NCBI RefSeq assembly: GCF_938041965.1 | Contig: NZ_CALISE010000001.1 | Location: 1-64,000 of the forward strand | Direction: 5' to 3' | Length of the DNA: 64,000 nucleotides | DNA from: an uncultured Mogibacterium sp. | Lineage (GTDB): Bacteria > Bacillota > Clostridia > Peptostreptococcales > Anaerovoracaceae | Shown here: piece after piece, positions 1 through 7,927 of the stretch | Position numbering within the stretch: the stretch's first letter is position 1 | Layout: each line of letters starts with the position of its first letter | Translations under genes and position numbers: made by a program | The notes under the pieces: model-generated | Database searches by the model: none | What the model was told of the DNA's origin: nothing | The model's input: only the letters and a program-made list of their open reading frames with translations

Positions 1-25
1 AGGGAATACCACCAAATAACTAATG

Positions 26-52
26 ACAGGGGCGCATGCGCCCCTGTTTTTA
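26..52 (+). terminator. Intrinsic terminator of an upstream gene
   Basis: A perfect GC-rich palindrome (ACAGGGGCGC and its complement) is followed by a run of five T. It presumably ends a transcript entering from the left of the window. Confidence 0.85.
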
Positions 53-97
53 TGTGTCCAAATACATATAACATGTGGTATCCTATTATATAAACGT

Positions 98-126
98 TTT
101 ATAGTAATAAAATGCTATGGTAGAAT
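98..126 (+). promoter_or_regulatory. Sigma-A-type promoter for the phosphatase-fold gene
   Basis: TTTATA and TAGAAT are separated by 17 nt. The -10 box lies about 40 nt before the start codon of the next gene. Confidence 0.5.
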
Positions 127-166
127 TTGAATATTCAATATAGATCTAGCTAAGGAGAACTTTAAA

Positions 167-1243
167 ATGCATAGTAGACCGATGAAAAGATTTTTTAAGG
201 CCGTTTTTATAATCGTATTAATTATAGCTATTGCCTTTGCAGGACTTATAGCATTTATATCTTTAACTGAATATAAGCCTGATAAGGTTGAAAGAATAAG
301 AATTTATGGGAATGCGTCTAAAGGAGTAAAAAAAGGTGATTCTATCAAGGTGATGTCTTGGAATATAGGATATGGAGCACTAGGTGACAATGCAGACTTC
401 TTTATGGATGGAGGCAGTCATGTTTTAACTTCTAGTAAAAATCGCGTTAAGAAAAATATTAAATCAATTTCTGGCGAGATACGTAAACAATCTCCGGATA
501 TAACTATGATTCAGGAAGTGGATAAGGATTCAAGACGTTCATATCACATCAATCAAGTCGAAAAGATTGGTAAAGCTATGGATGGAACCGAGTACTCCTA
601 TGCGAAGAACTATAAAGCGGCTTTTGTACCATACCCGATACCGCCTCTTGGTAAAATGGATAGCGGCATAATGACTATTTCAAGGTATAAAGCTAATTCT
701 GCAAAGCGTGTAAGTTTGCCTGTTTCCTTTACTTGGCCGGTCAGAACGGTAAACCTCAAGCGCTGCCTTCTTATATCCAGAACTAAGGTCAAGGGAACTG
801 GTAAGGAACTTGTATATATTAATCTGCATTTAGAAGCATATGACAAAGGCGCAGGCAAAAAGGCGCAGACTAGAGCATTGAACAGGATACTTAAGCAGGA
901 AGCCGCGAAAGGCAATTACGTAATCGCTGCGGGTGATTTCAATCAGACGTTTAATAATGTGGATACAAACGAATATAAGGTACAAAAAGGATTATGGAAA
1001 CCAGGTATAATAGATATTAGTGAGTATGATTCCTCGTTAAACTTCGTTATGGATAGTACCACGCCTACATGCAGATCCTTGGATAAACCGCTAAAAGGTG
1101 CGAACAAATCAAAGTTCCAGTACTATGTAATAGATGGTATGGTCTATTCATCTAACATAGAGATGAGTTATTGCAAGACGGTGGATCTTGGTTTTAAAAA
1201 TAGCGATCATAATCCAGTAGTTGCCGAGATAAAGCTAAAATAA
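167..1243 (+). CDS. Endonuclease/exonuclease/phosphatase family protein
   Basis: This 358-residue protein has an N-terminal hydrophobic segment (about residues 10-33, after a short basic stretch), so it is probably membrane-anchored or secreted. The rest has the hallmarks of the EEP (DNase I-like, Mg-dependent phosphodiesterase) fold. These are MSWNIGYG near residue 63, IQEVDKDSRR with the catalytic Glu, INLHLEAY, AAGDFNQT and a C-terminal SDHNPV motif. The exact substrate (phospholipid, nucleic acid or inositol phosphate) cannot be read from the sequence. An AAGGAG ribosome site sits 9 nt before this ATG. The next gene follows after 11 nt, so the two are probably co-transcribed. Confidence 0.8.
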   Translation: MHSRPMKRFFKAVFIIVLIIAIAFAGLIAFISLTEYKPDKVERIRIYGNASKGVKKGDSIKVMSWNIGYGALGDNADFFMDGGSHVLTSSKNRVKKNIKSISGEIRKQSPDITMIQEVDKDSRRSYHINQVEKIGKAMDGTEYSYAKNYKAAFVPYPIPPLGKMDSGIMTISRYKANSAKRVSLPVSFTWPVRTVNLKRCLLISRTKVKGTGKELVYINLHLEAYDKGAGKKAQTRALNRILKQEAAKGNYVIAAGDFNQTFNNVDTNEYKVQKGLWKPGIIDISEYDSSLNFVMDSTTPTCRSLDKPLKGANKSKFQYYVIDGMVYSSNIEMSYCKTVDLGFKNSDHNPVVAEIKLK

Positions 1244-1254
1244 AGGAGGACACA

Positions 1255-2241
1255 ATGTTACTACTTAATGAACAAGACATAAGAAAAGTTTTCGATATGA
1301 ACGATGCTATAGATTCAAATATCGAGGCATATAAGATTTTTTCTAGTGGGAACGCAGTTGTACCGCTTCGTCAAGTTATCGCTGCTGATGAAGGAAGAGG
1401 TAACTTTGCGTTTATGCCAGCTTATAGCTCAAAGCTTGGAGCGGCGGGTATTAAAATCGTAAACATATTTCCGGGTAATAGAGAGCGTGGTCAAGCAACA
1501 ACTATTGGGCAGGTGCTACTCATGGATGACAAGAATGGGGAAGTATTAGCTCTGATGGATGGTAGCTTTATCACTAAGTTTCGCACAGGAGCAGCGTCAG
1601 GCGCAGCTTTTAAATTATTTGCAAGGAATGATGCAAAGATTGGCTGTCTTATTGGAACTGGTGGACAGGCGGACTGCCAGCTTGAAGCTATGCTGGCGGC
1701 ATGTGATCTAGATGAGGTCAGAATTGTAGCTAGAGACTTTGCCAAGACGGAGAAGTTCACCGAAGAGATGTCTGAGAGATTCAAAGACAGCGGCACTAAG
1801 CTGATTGCATACGATGATGCAAACGAAGCTGTAGATGGTGCCGATGTCATAGTAGTAGTGACTGTTTCTACGGAGCCAGTATTCGATGCAAATAGAGTAA
1901 AAAAGGGAGCTGTGGTAAGTGGCGTGGGGTCGTATACAGCTGAGATGAATGAGATTGATCCAAAGCTCTTTAAGCTAGCGGATAAGATATACTTCGACTC
2001 TAAGGATGCTTGTATTGCTGAGTCAGCAGATATCCAAATCCCTATTAGAGAAGGATTAGTTTCATTAGAGGGGCTTACGGGAGATATAGGAGAGTATGCG
2101 CTCGGGGAGATAAGCGGCAGAGAGGCTGATGATGAGATCATTATATTTAAGAATGTAGGGCTTGGAATACTCGATCTTGTAATCGCAAAGCTAATCTATG
2201 AAAAAGCAAAAAATAGAAAAATTGGCTACCAATGGGGATAA
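1255..2241 (+). CDS. Ornithine cyclodeaminase / mu-crystallin family protein
   Basis: This 328-residue protein matches the NAD(P)-dependent OCD/mu-crystallin family in length and motifs. It has an N-terminal substrate domain with an RTGAASGAA stretch near residue 115, then a Rossmann fold with GTGGQADCQ. The family contains ornithine cyclodeaminases, alanine dehydrogenases, ketimine reductases and related enzymes. The sequence alone does not decide between them. An AAAGGAGG ribosome site lies just upstream. It sits directly behind the EEP-fold gene and is followed by an intergenic region with a separate promoter. That suggests it is the last gene of a two-gene transcript. Confidence 0.8.
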   Translation: MLLLNEQDIRKVFDMNDAIDSNIEAYKIFSSGNAVVPLRQVIAADEGRGNFAFMPAYSSKLGAAGIKIVNIFPGNRERGQATTIGQVLLMDDKNGEVLALMDGSFITKFRTGAASGAAFKLFARNDAKIGCLIGTGGQADCQLEAMLAACDLDEVRIVARDFAKTEKFTEEMSERFKDSGTKLIAYDDANEAVDGADVIVVVTVSTEPVFDANRVKKGAVVSGVGSYTAEMNEIDPKLFKLADKIYFDSKDACIAESADIQIPIREGLVSLEGLTGDIGEYALGEISGREADDEIIIFKNVGLGILDLVIAKLIYEKAKNRKIGYQWG

Positions 2242-2319
2242 TTTATAAATAAAATAGTAAATATTACAATAACAAAGCGGTGGTACACATTAAGTTTGTG
2301 AAAATGTACAAATGAATTG

Positions 2320-2348
2320 TTGACAATTGAAATACAGTCTACTATAAT
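2320..2348 (+). promoter_or_regulatory. Perfect consensus sigma-A promoter
   Basis: TTGACA and TATAAT are separated by exactly 17 nt. This is the best promoter match in the window, and no coding sequence begins within 190 nt of it. The transcript should start near 2355. Confidence 0.85.
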
Positions 2349-2354
2349 CATCTT

Positions 2355-2485
2355 GTCAATAAGTGAAAAGGGTTGAAATACAGATTTTAAGTATCAGGAA
2401 TAGGGGAGTTCTTGATACATCTGAAAACGTTCGTTGTAGCCATTGCGAACAAAGCCGAAGGCGTAGCCTTCGGCTTATTTATTTG
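2355..2485 (+). ncRNA. Candidate structured small RNA or leader RNA
   Basis: The interval from the consensus promoter to a strong terminator is about 130 nt and has no credible ORF. It contains three successive hairpins. The first is a 10-bp stem (GTATCAGGAA with TTCTTGATAC, loop TAGGGGAG, 2391-2418). The second is GTTCG with CGAAC (2429-2450). The third is the terminator. It could be a free small RNA or an attenuated leader of the ECF operon, which starts 66 nt after the terminator. I do not recognise it as a named riboswitch or RNA family. Confidence 0.55.
2452..2485 (+). terminator. Intrinsic terminator ahead of the ECF operon
   Basis: An 11-bp perfect stem (AAGCCGAAGGC with its complement, GTA loop) is followed by a T-rich tail, TATTTATTT. 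It ends the candidate small RNA and may also stop read-through from the upstream genes. Confidence 0.8.
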
Positions 2486-2551
2486 CTGACAATTTGCTCA
2501 TTTCGTTGCCATACTTTTGGCACTAATATATAATTAAAACTTGGAGGCATT

Positions 2552-3388
2552 ATGGCTAATTTTATTGAAGTAAAAGACTTAGTTTATAGATACTCTAAGG
2601 AGCAGGGCGATGATAATCTATGCCCTGCAATTGATCATGTATCTATTGAAATTAAACGTGGTGAATACATCGCTATAGCTGGATCTAATGGTTCCGGTAA
2701 ATCCACACTTGCAAGGTGCCTTAACGGGCTTCTACTACCGACTGAAGGCAAGATCCTTGTCGATGGGATGGATACTAATGATGATGATTTAATTTGGGAC
2801 ATTAGAAAGAAAATAGGCATGGTGTTTCAGAATCCTGATAATCAGATTGTATCCTCCATGGTTGAGGATGAAGTGGCATTCGGTCCTGAAAACATAGGGA
2901 TCGAGAATCCAGAGCTCCGAAAAAGAGTAGATAATGCACTTAAATCAGTGGGCATGTACGAATACCGAAATCGTGAAGCTCATAAACTCTCTGGAGGACA
3001 GAAGCAGCGAATTGCAATTGCTGGAGCGGTAGCTATGAGACCGGATTGCATAGTTTTCGATGAGCCTACTGCAATGCTCGATCCCAAAGGGCGAAGTCAG
3101 GTTATGAAGGTAATCAGAGAACTAAATGATCAGGGGATTACGATTATATTAATTACGCATTTTATGGAAGAGGTAGCAGAAGCAGATCGCGTGCTAGTCA
3201 TGAAGTCTGGAAAGCTCCTCGCTGACAGTGTGCCGGAAGATGTATTTGCCGATACGAATCTAATTGAGTCGGCAGGACTCGAGATTCCAGCTGCTGTCTT
3301 ACTGAGAAATGAACTCATTGAGAATGGAATCAATCTGTCGCATGAGGTTATAAATAAGGACGATTTGGTGGACGCTTTATGTCGATAA
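2552..3388 (+). CDS. ecfA1: Energy-coupling factor transporter ATPase EcfA1
   Basis: This 278-residue ABC ATPase has Walker A (GSNGSGKST), Q-loop VFQNPDNQ, signature LSGGQKQR, Walker B IVFDEP and switch His (ITHFMEE). The Q-loop form VFQNPDNQIV is characteristic of ECF/cobalt-type ATPases. With EcfA2 and the membrane protein EcfT it forms the energising module for vitamin and metal uptake. The substrate-binding S components are usually encoded elsewhere, and none is seen here. The stop overlaps the ecfA2 start by 10 nt, so translation is probably coupled. A GGAGG site precedes the ATG. Confidence 0.93.
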   Translation: MANFIEVKDLVYRYSKEQGDDNLCPAIDHVSIEIKRGEYIAIAGSNGSGKSTLARCLNGLLLPTEGKILVDGMDTNDDDLIWDIRKKIGMVFQNPDNQIVSSMVEDEVAFGPENIGIENPELRKRVDNALKSVGMYEYRNREAHKLSGGQKQRIAIAGAVAMRPDCIVFDEPTAMLDPKGRSQVMKVIRELNDQGITIILITHFMEEVAEADRVLVMKSGKLLADSVPEDVFADTNLIESAGLEIPAAVLLRNELIENGINLSHEVINKDDLVDALCR

Positions 3389-4239
3389 TTGCAAGACATC
3401 TAACACATATATATTCAAAAGGACTTCCTGGGGAGACAGTAGCGCTGGATGATGTTTCGTTTGAAGTTGCCGGTGGAGAATGCATAGGCATAATTGGACA
3501 TACCGGCTCTGGAAAGTCGACGCTCCTTCAGCATATGAACGGATTGCTGAAGCCTCATTCGGGAGAAATAATTGTCTCTGACATGAATATCGGAGACGGT
3601 TCCGTCAAGAAGGTTGATATAAGCAAAAATGTAGGGCTTGTATTTCAGTATCCTGAGTATCAGCTCTTTGAGGAGACCGTTGCAAAAGACGTGGCTTTTG
3701 GACCGAGAAACCTCGGTGTGTCCGAAGATGAGATTTCTAGCATAGTAAGGGAGTCTATCGAATTGCTCGGACTCGACTACGATGCTGTGGCTGAGAAATC
3801 ACCATTTGAGCTATCCGGTGGGCAGAAACGTAGAGTTGCCATCGCTGGTGTACTAGCGATGAAGCCAAAGGTTCTTATACTAGATGAACCAACAGCTGGG
3901 CTCGACCCCGCATCCAAGCGTGATATGCTTGAGGTAATTAAGAGGCTTAGACAGGAAAGAAACTTAATTGTGGTATTCGTCTCACATAATATGAAAAATA
4001 TAGCTGAACTATCTGACCGTATCATCGTTATGAATGGTGGAAAACTTGTGATGAACGGAAGCCCTAAAGAAGTATTTGCAAGGGCTAGCGAACTAAAGAG
4101 CATGGGTCTTAGTGTACCGCCAGTGACAGAGATTCTATACGAAGTGTCGGAGAAGCTGGGTCTTGAGTTCAAGCCTATTTTTGAAGAGAGAGAAGCTGCT
4201 AAGTACATCGCGGAGCAGTTAAAGGAGAGGCAAAGGTAG
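3379..4239 (+). CDS. ecfA2: Energy-coupling factor transporter ATPase EcfA2
   Basis: This is the second ECF ATPase (286 residues), paralogous to its neighbour. It has Walker A GHTGSGKST, Q-loop VFQYPEYQ, signature LSGGQKRR, Walker B LILDEPTAGLD and switch His in FVSHNMKN. Q-loop VFQYPEYQLFEETV is the typical EcfA2 form, as opposed to the NPDNQ of EcfA1. The C-terminal helical extension (about residues 230-286) fits the ECF ATPase dimerisation domain. The ATG lies inside the ecfA1 coding region, and ecfT begins 1 nt after its stop. Confidence 0.93.
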   Translation: MSIIARHLTHIYSKGLPGETVALDDVSFEVAGGECIGIIGHTGSGKSTLLQHMNGLLKPHSGEIIVSDMNIGDGSVKKVDISKNVGLVFQYPEYQLFEETVAKDVAFGPRNLGVSEDEISSIVRESIELLGLDYDAVAEKSPFELSGGQKRRVAIAGVLAMKPKVLILDEPTAGLDPASKRDMLEVIKRLRQERNLIVVFVSHNMKNIAELSDRIIVMNGGKLVMNGSPKEVFARASELKSMGLSVPPVTEILYEVSEKLGLEFKPIFEEREAAKYIAEQLKERQR

Positions 4240-4240
4240 T

Positions 4241-5044
4241 ATGATTAAAGATATAACACTTGGTCAGTATTATCCGGTGGAATCTCCGATTCATATGCTG
4301 GAGGCGCGCACTAAAGTGCTCGGTGTATTTGCGTATCTCGTGGGGCTCTTTCTGGTAAATAAGCTTTGGGGATTTGCAATTGCGGCGGTTGCAGTTGGAA
4401 TAGTAATAAAGCTGTCGCGTGTTCCGTTCTCGTACATGGTGCGAGGGCTTAAGGCGATAGTGTTAATCATTGCATTCACTATGATTCTTAACATATTTAT
4501 GATGGATGGAACCATACTGTGGCAGTGGAAATTCTTGAGGATTACCTATGAGGGACTATATAGGGCTGCATTTATGGGCATAAGACTGGTGCTGCTGATT
4601 ATAGGCACTTCGCTCCTGACATTTTGCACGAAACCGACTGAATTAACAGATGGTATTGAGAAGCTCCTTAGTCCGTTCTCTAGATTTGGTCTTCCTGCAC
4701 ATGAGATCGCGCTGATGATGACAATTGCGCTCAGATTCATCCCTGTATTAATGGATGAGGCGGATAAAATCATGAAGGCGCAGCAATCGAGAGGTGCGGA
4801 CTTCGAATCTGGGAATATTATACAGAGAGCTAAGAGTATGATTCCGATAATAGTGCCACTTTTCGTGAGTTCGTTTAGGATTGCGGGAGACCTTGCGCTA
4901 GCTATGGAGGCAAGGTGCTACCGAGGTGGTAACGGCAGGACGAAACTTAATGAGACTAGATTTGAGAAGCGTGATGTAGTGGCGGCACTGATGCTGATAA
5001 TTTTCCTTGGGGTGATTGCTGCCAGCAGGTTTATAAACATATAA
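4241..5044 (+). CDS. ecfT: Energy-coupling factor transmembrane protein EcfT
   Basis: This 267-residue integral membrane protein has about five to six predicted helices. It carries the two cytoplasmic Ala-Arg-Gly-type coupling motifs of EcfT, seen here as QQSRGADF (about residue 180) and MEARCYRGG (about residue 222). These contact the ATPase dimer. Family length and gene order (ecfA1-ecfA2-ecfT) are the usual ones. No riboswitch linked to a particular vitamin is evident, consistent with a shared module serving several S components. Confidence 0.92.
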   Translation: MIKDITLGQYYPVESPIHMLEARTKVLGVFAYLVGLFLVNKLWGFAIAAVAVGIVIKLSRVPFSYMVRGLKAIVLIIAFTMILNIFMMDGTILWQWKFLRITYEGLYRAAFMGIRLVLLIIGTSLLTFCTKPTELTDGIEKLLSPFSRFGLPAHEIALMMTIALRFIPVLMDEADKIMKAQQSRGADFESGNIIQRAKSMIPIIVPLFVSSFRIAGDLALAMEARCYRGGNGRTKLNETRFEKRDVVAALMLIIFLGVIAASRFINI

Positions 5045-5066
5045 TCTATATAAAATAGGAGAATAT

Positions 5067-6953
5067 ATGAGACAGAGAAAAGTAAAAAATCTGGAAGAGA
5101 AATATGCCAGATTTGAAGATATGTTGGTATATAATCCAGCAGAGATACGCGGAAAATGGGCAGAGCGTGCAGGTGAAAGCAAAGGAATTTATATGGAGGT
5201 TGGCTGCGGCAAAGGTAGGTTTATCTCACAGTTAGCTTCCCGTGAACCAGAGAATTTCTTCATCGCAGTTGAAGGTCACAAGAGTGTACTTCTCCGCGCC
5301 ATGGAAAAAGTGCATGAGCTTGGACTGACTAATGTCGCGTTCATTCCAGAGTTTATCGAGAACCTGCACGAATGGTTTATAGATAGCGAACTTGACGGAA
5401 TTTATCTTAATTTCAGTGATCCGCTTCCCAAGAATTATTCCGCGAAGAAGAGGCTTACGTACAGAGGGAAACTCAAACAATATTTCGATGTACTTAAAGA
5501 AGACGGAGTTGTTAGGTTCAAGACCGACAACACGGATTTATTCAACTACTCGATAAATGAAGTAATTGCATCGGATTTAAGAATACGAGAGTTTACTAGG
5601 GATTTACATGCTTCGCCTTATAATGAGGACAATATCATGACTGAGTATGAGGAGAAGTTTAGCGATAAAGGGTTCAATATAAAGATGATGGAGATTGGAC
5701 GTATACGAAGGAAAGGTGAAAAGATGGGTTTAGCAGCACTAAATGGCAGAGATATTCCGAAGCAAGATAAGGTATTCGGAATTAGTGGCAGAGCGAAAGC
5801 AGCTATAAAGGAGAAAGGGCACGAAAATGTTGCAAATGCAACTATTGGGGCTTTGCTTGATGATGAGGGGAATTTAATCGTGTTATCTTCTGTAGATGAA
5901 GCGGTGAAGAGCCTTGAACCATCACAGTACGCTGAATATGCTCCAATTGCAGGAACTCCTGGATTTAAGGAGGCGGCAATACAGGCAGCATTAGGTGGTT
6001 ATGAAACATCTAGACATATAGGGATAATTTCAACGCCAGGAGGTACAGGCTCGCTCAGAAATGCTATAGCGAATTATTCTTGTCCAGGAGATAAGATTTT
6101 GACTCATAACTGGTGCTGGCCTAACTACAAGAACATTGCGGCAGAGCAGGGACGCGGCTTCGAGACTTTTGAAATGTTCGATGAGGATGGTAAATTTAAT
6201 CTAGCTGATTTCGAGTATAAGGTGAACAAGCTGCTACGCATACAGGATAGATTAGTTATGATTCTCAATACTCCTGCGAACAACCCTACGGGATATTCAC
6301 TTTCTCTTGAAGAATGGAATAGTGTAATTGAGATTCTTAACAAGGTGCCAGATGACAAGGTAGTAGCATTAGTTGTAGACATAGCATATATCGATTTTGC
6401 TGGGGATGAGAAAAAGGTTAGAGAGTTTATTCCAGAGCTTGAAAAGCTTAAAAGTAACGTACTACCACTACTTGCATACAGCACTTCAAAGACGTTCACC
6501 TTCTACGGGTTTAGATGTGCGGCACTGATTTGTCTAGCTGACAGTGAGGAGATTGCCGATGAGTTTGTAAAGGTGTGCTCATACTCTAGCAGATCCACGT
6601 GGTCAAACTCGCCTCGCGGACCACAGGAAGTAATCGCAAAGATTTATAGTGATAAAGAACTTCTGGCAAAGGTAGACGAAGAACGCAAGGGATTCCGTGA
6701 TATGCTGCTGGCACGTGGAAGCGCTTTTGAAGAGGAAGCTAAGAAGGTTAATCTAAGAATAGTGCCGTTTAGAGCAGGCTTTTTCGTATCTATTCCATGT
6801 GAAAGTCCAGATGCATTAAGTGCAAAGCTTGAGGAGAGTGATGTGTACTGCGTACCGATGGACAAGGGAGTGAGAGTGTCAATTGCATCAATATCTGAGG
6901 CTAAGTGCAGAAAGCTACCTGCAATTATTAAGGACGCACTTGAGAGCTTATAG
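5067..6953 (+). CDS. Fused tRNA (guanine-N7)-methyltransferase (TrmB) and PLP aminotransferase
   Basis: One uninterrupted 628-codon frame joins two complete enzymes. Residues 1-218 are TrmB-like, with a SAM site (MEVGCGKGRF), NFSDPLPK in place of the usual NFSDPWPK, and a terminal TEYEEKF motif where TrmB proteins normally end. Residues from about 220 form a fold-type I aminotransferase. It has TPGGTGSLRNA, NTPANNPTG (binding the cofactor phosphate and ring) and STSKTFTFYGFR with the PLP lysine. Met220 is preceded by AAGGTGA and could serve as an internal start, so both a fusion and a separate aminotransferase may be made. The TrmB half would methylate G46 of tRNA; the aminotransferase substrate is unknown. 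Confidence 0.85.
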   Translation: MRQRKVKNLEEKYARFEDMLVYNPAEIRGKWAERAGESKGIYMEVGCGKGRFISQLASREPENFFIAVEGHKSVLLRAMEKVHELGLTNVAFIPEFIENLHEWFIDSELDGIYLNFSDPLPKNYSAKKRLTYRGKLKQYFDVLKEDGVVRFKTDNTDLFNYSINEVIASDLRIREFTRDLHASPYNEDNIMTEYEEKFSDKGFNIKMMEIGRIRRKGEKMGLAALNGRDIPKQDKVFGISGRAKAAIKEKGHENVANATIGALLDDEGNLIVLSSVDEAVKSLEPSQYAEYAPIAGTPGFKEAAIQAALGGYETSRHIGIISTPGGTGSLRNAIANYSCPGDKILTHNWCWPNYKNIAAEQGRGFETFEMFDEDGKFNLADFEYKVNKLLRIQDRLVMILNTPANNPTGYSLSLEEWNSVIEILNKVPDDKVVALVVDIAYIDFAGDEKKVREFIPELEKLKSNVLPLLAYSTSKTFTFYGFRCAALICLADSEEIADEFVKVCSYSSRSTWSNSPRGPQEVIAKIYSDKELLAKVDEERKGFRDMLLARGSAFEEEAKKVNLRIVPFRAGFFVSIPCESPDALSAKLEESDVYCVPMDKGVRVSIASISEAKCRKLPAIIKDALESL

Positions 6954-7004
6954 CCATAAAGTGTGGATTGCTAGTGAATAAAACAATATTCGGTTACTAA
7001 TGTA

Positions 7005-7033
7005 TTGAAATGCATATACTGCTGATATATAAT
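7005..7033 (+). promoter_or_regulatory. Promoter of the thiamine operon
   Basis: TTGAAA and TATAAT are separated by 17 nt. The transcript would start near 7040, about 20 nt before the TPP aptamer. Confidence 0.8.
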
Positions 7034-7059
7034 TATTAGGTAAACAAGAGAATACAACG

Positions 7060-7145
7060 AGCAAGGGGAGCGGTATCGCTGAGAGGTAATGTTGAAATAC
7101 ATTACGACTCTGAACCTGATTTGGATAATGCCAACGGAGGGAGAG
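7060..7145 (+). promoter_or_regulatory. TPP riboswitch (THI element)
   Basis: The conserved THI-box blocks are present in order. GGGGAGC is followed by GCTGAGAGG, then a variable P3 arm, then GAACCTGATTTGGATAATGCC and ACGGAGGGA. The aptamer is followed directly by an intrinsic terminator. Binding of thiamine pyrophosphate is therefore expected to cause early termination of the thiE-thiD-thiC transcript. Confidence 0.95.
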
Positions 7146-7158
7146 TGCTGAATTACAT

Positions 7159-7194
7159 GTGTAATACCCAAGCTAGGGTGTTACACATTTTTTA
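7159..7194 (+). terminator. Expression-platform terminator of the TPP riboswitch
   Basis: A stem of GTGTAATACCC with GGGTGTTACAC (one T-G pair, loop AAGCTA) is followed by six T. It lies 14 nt after the aptamer and 40 nt before thiE, the expected place for transcriptional attenuation. Confidence 0.85.
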
Positions 7195-7234
7195 TTGCAC
7201 GAAAGGTCATAGCGTTACATTAGGAGTTAAAACT

Positions 7235-7927
7235 ATGAAAAAAATGGTTAAACAAGTATTAAAGAAATCGTCCTTGCACGAAAAGCTGAGACTATATGGA
7301 ATACTCGGAGGTGAAACTCTGCAAGGGATCACATATAGAGAAGCTACCATGCAAGCGATTGATGGCGGTATGACGTGTATGCAGCTTAGAGAAAAGCATT
7401 TAGATAAAGAACAGATACTTAAGGTGATTTCAGAGATTAAGCCTATCTGCGACGAAGCAGGAGTTTCACTGATAATCAACGATGATATAGAAATCTGTAA
7501 AGTGTCAGATGCAAGTGGTGTCCACCTGGGACTTAGCGACGGGTCAATAGCTGAGGCAAGGAAGCTACTTGGAGAGGAAAAGATTATCGGTGCAACTGCA
7601 CATAATCTCGAGGAGGCACTTGCTGCAGAAGCCGAAGGTGCTGATTATATCGGTGTGGGGGCTGCTTTTGGTTCTGATTCAAAGGGTGATGCAATTAAGC
7701 TACCTAGCCTTGATGTATACAACCTGATTACGTCGTCGGTAAAAATCCCCGTTATCGCAATCGGCGGTATCGATATCGATAATATCGGTACACTAGCAGG
7801 TCGTCATCTTACTGGAGTCGCAGTTATTTCGGCTCTGTTCGGGACGCGGGATGTCAAGAAAAGCGCAGAGAATTTAAGAAATATGGCTGATAAGCTGCAG
7901 CACGAAAAGGCGAGGTCAGGGATATGA
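7235..7927 (+). CDS. thiE: Thiamine-phosphate synthase
   Basis: The 230-residue product matches the TIM-barrel thiamine-phosphate synthase. This enzyme joins hydroxymethylpyrimidine diphosphate and thiazole phosphate. Family motifs are LREKHLDKEQ, the INDDIEICK stretch, GVHLGLSD and the phosphate-binding AIGGID. A longer frame extends back to 7121 but would begin inside the TPP aptamer and cross the terminator. I therefore place the start at 7235, where TAGGAG stands 8 nt upstream (Met 7244 is a close alternative). The stop overlaps thiD by 4 nt. Confidence 0.92.
   Translation: MKKMVKQVLKKSSLHEKLRLYGILGGETLQGITYREATMQAIDGGMTCMQLREKHLDKEQILKVISEIKPICDEAGVSLIINDDIEICKVSDASGVHLGLSDGSIAEARKLLGEEKIIGATAHNLEEALAAEAEGADYIGVGAAFGSDSKGDAIKLPSLDVYNLITSSVKIPVIAIGGIDIDNIGTLAGRHLTGVAVISALFGTRDVKKSAENLRNMADKLQHEKARSGI

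Noticed and set aside
1491..2141. Long minus-strand open frame (216 codons) inside the OCD gene
   Set aside because: It is the antisense of a well-supported gene, is serine-rich in an antisense manner and lacks a ribosome site.
7121..7234. N-terminal extension of thiE beginning at 7121
   Set aside because: The frame would start inside the TPP aptamer and run through its terminator; a ribosome site exists only at 7221-7226.
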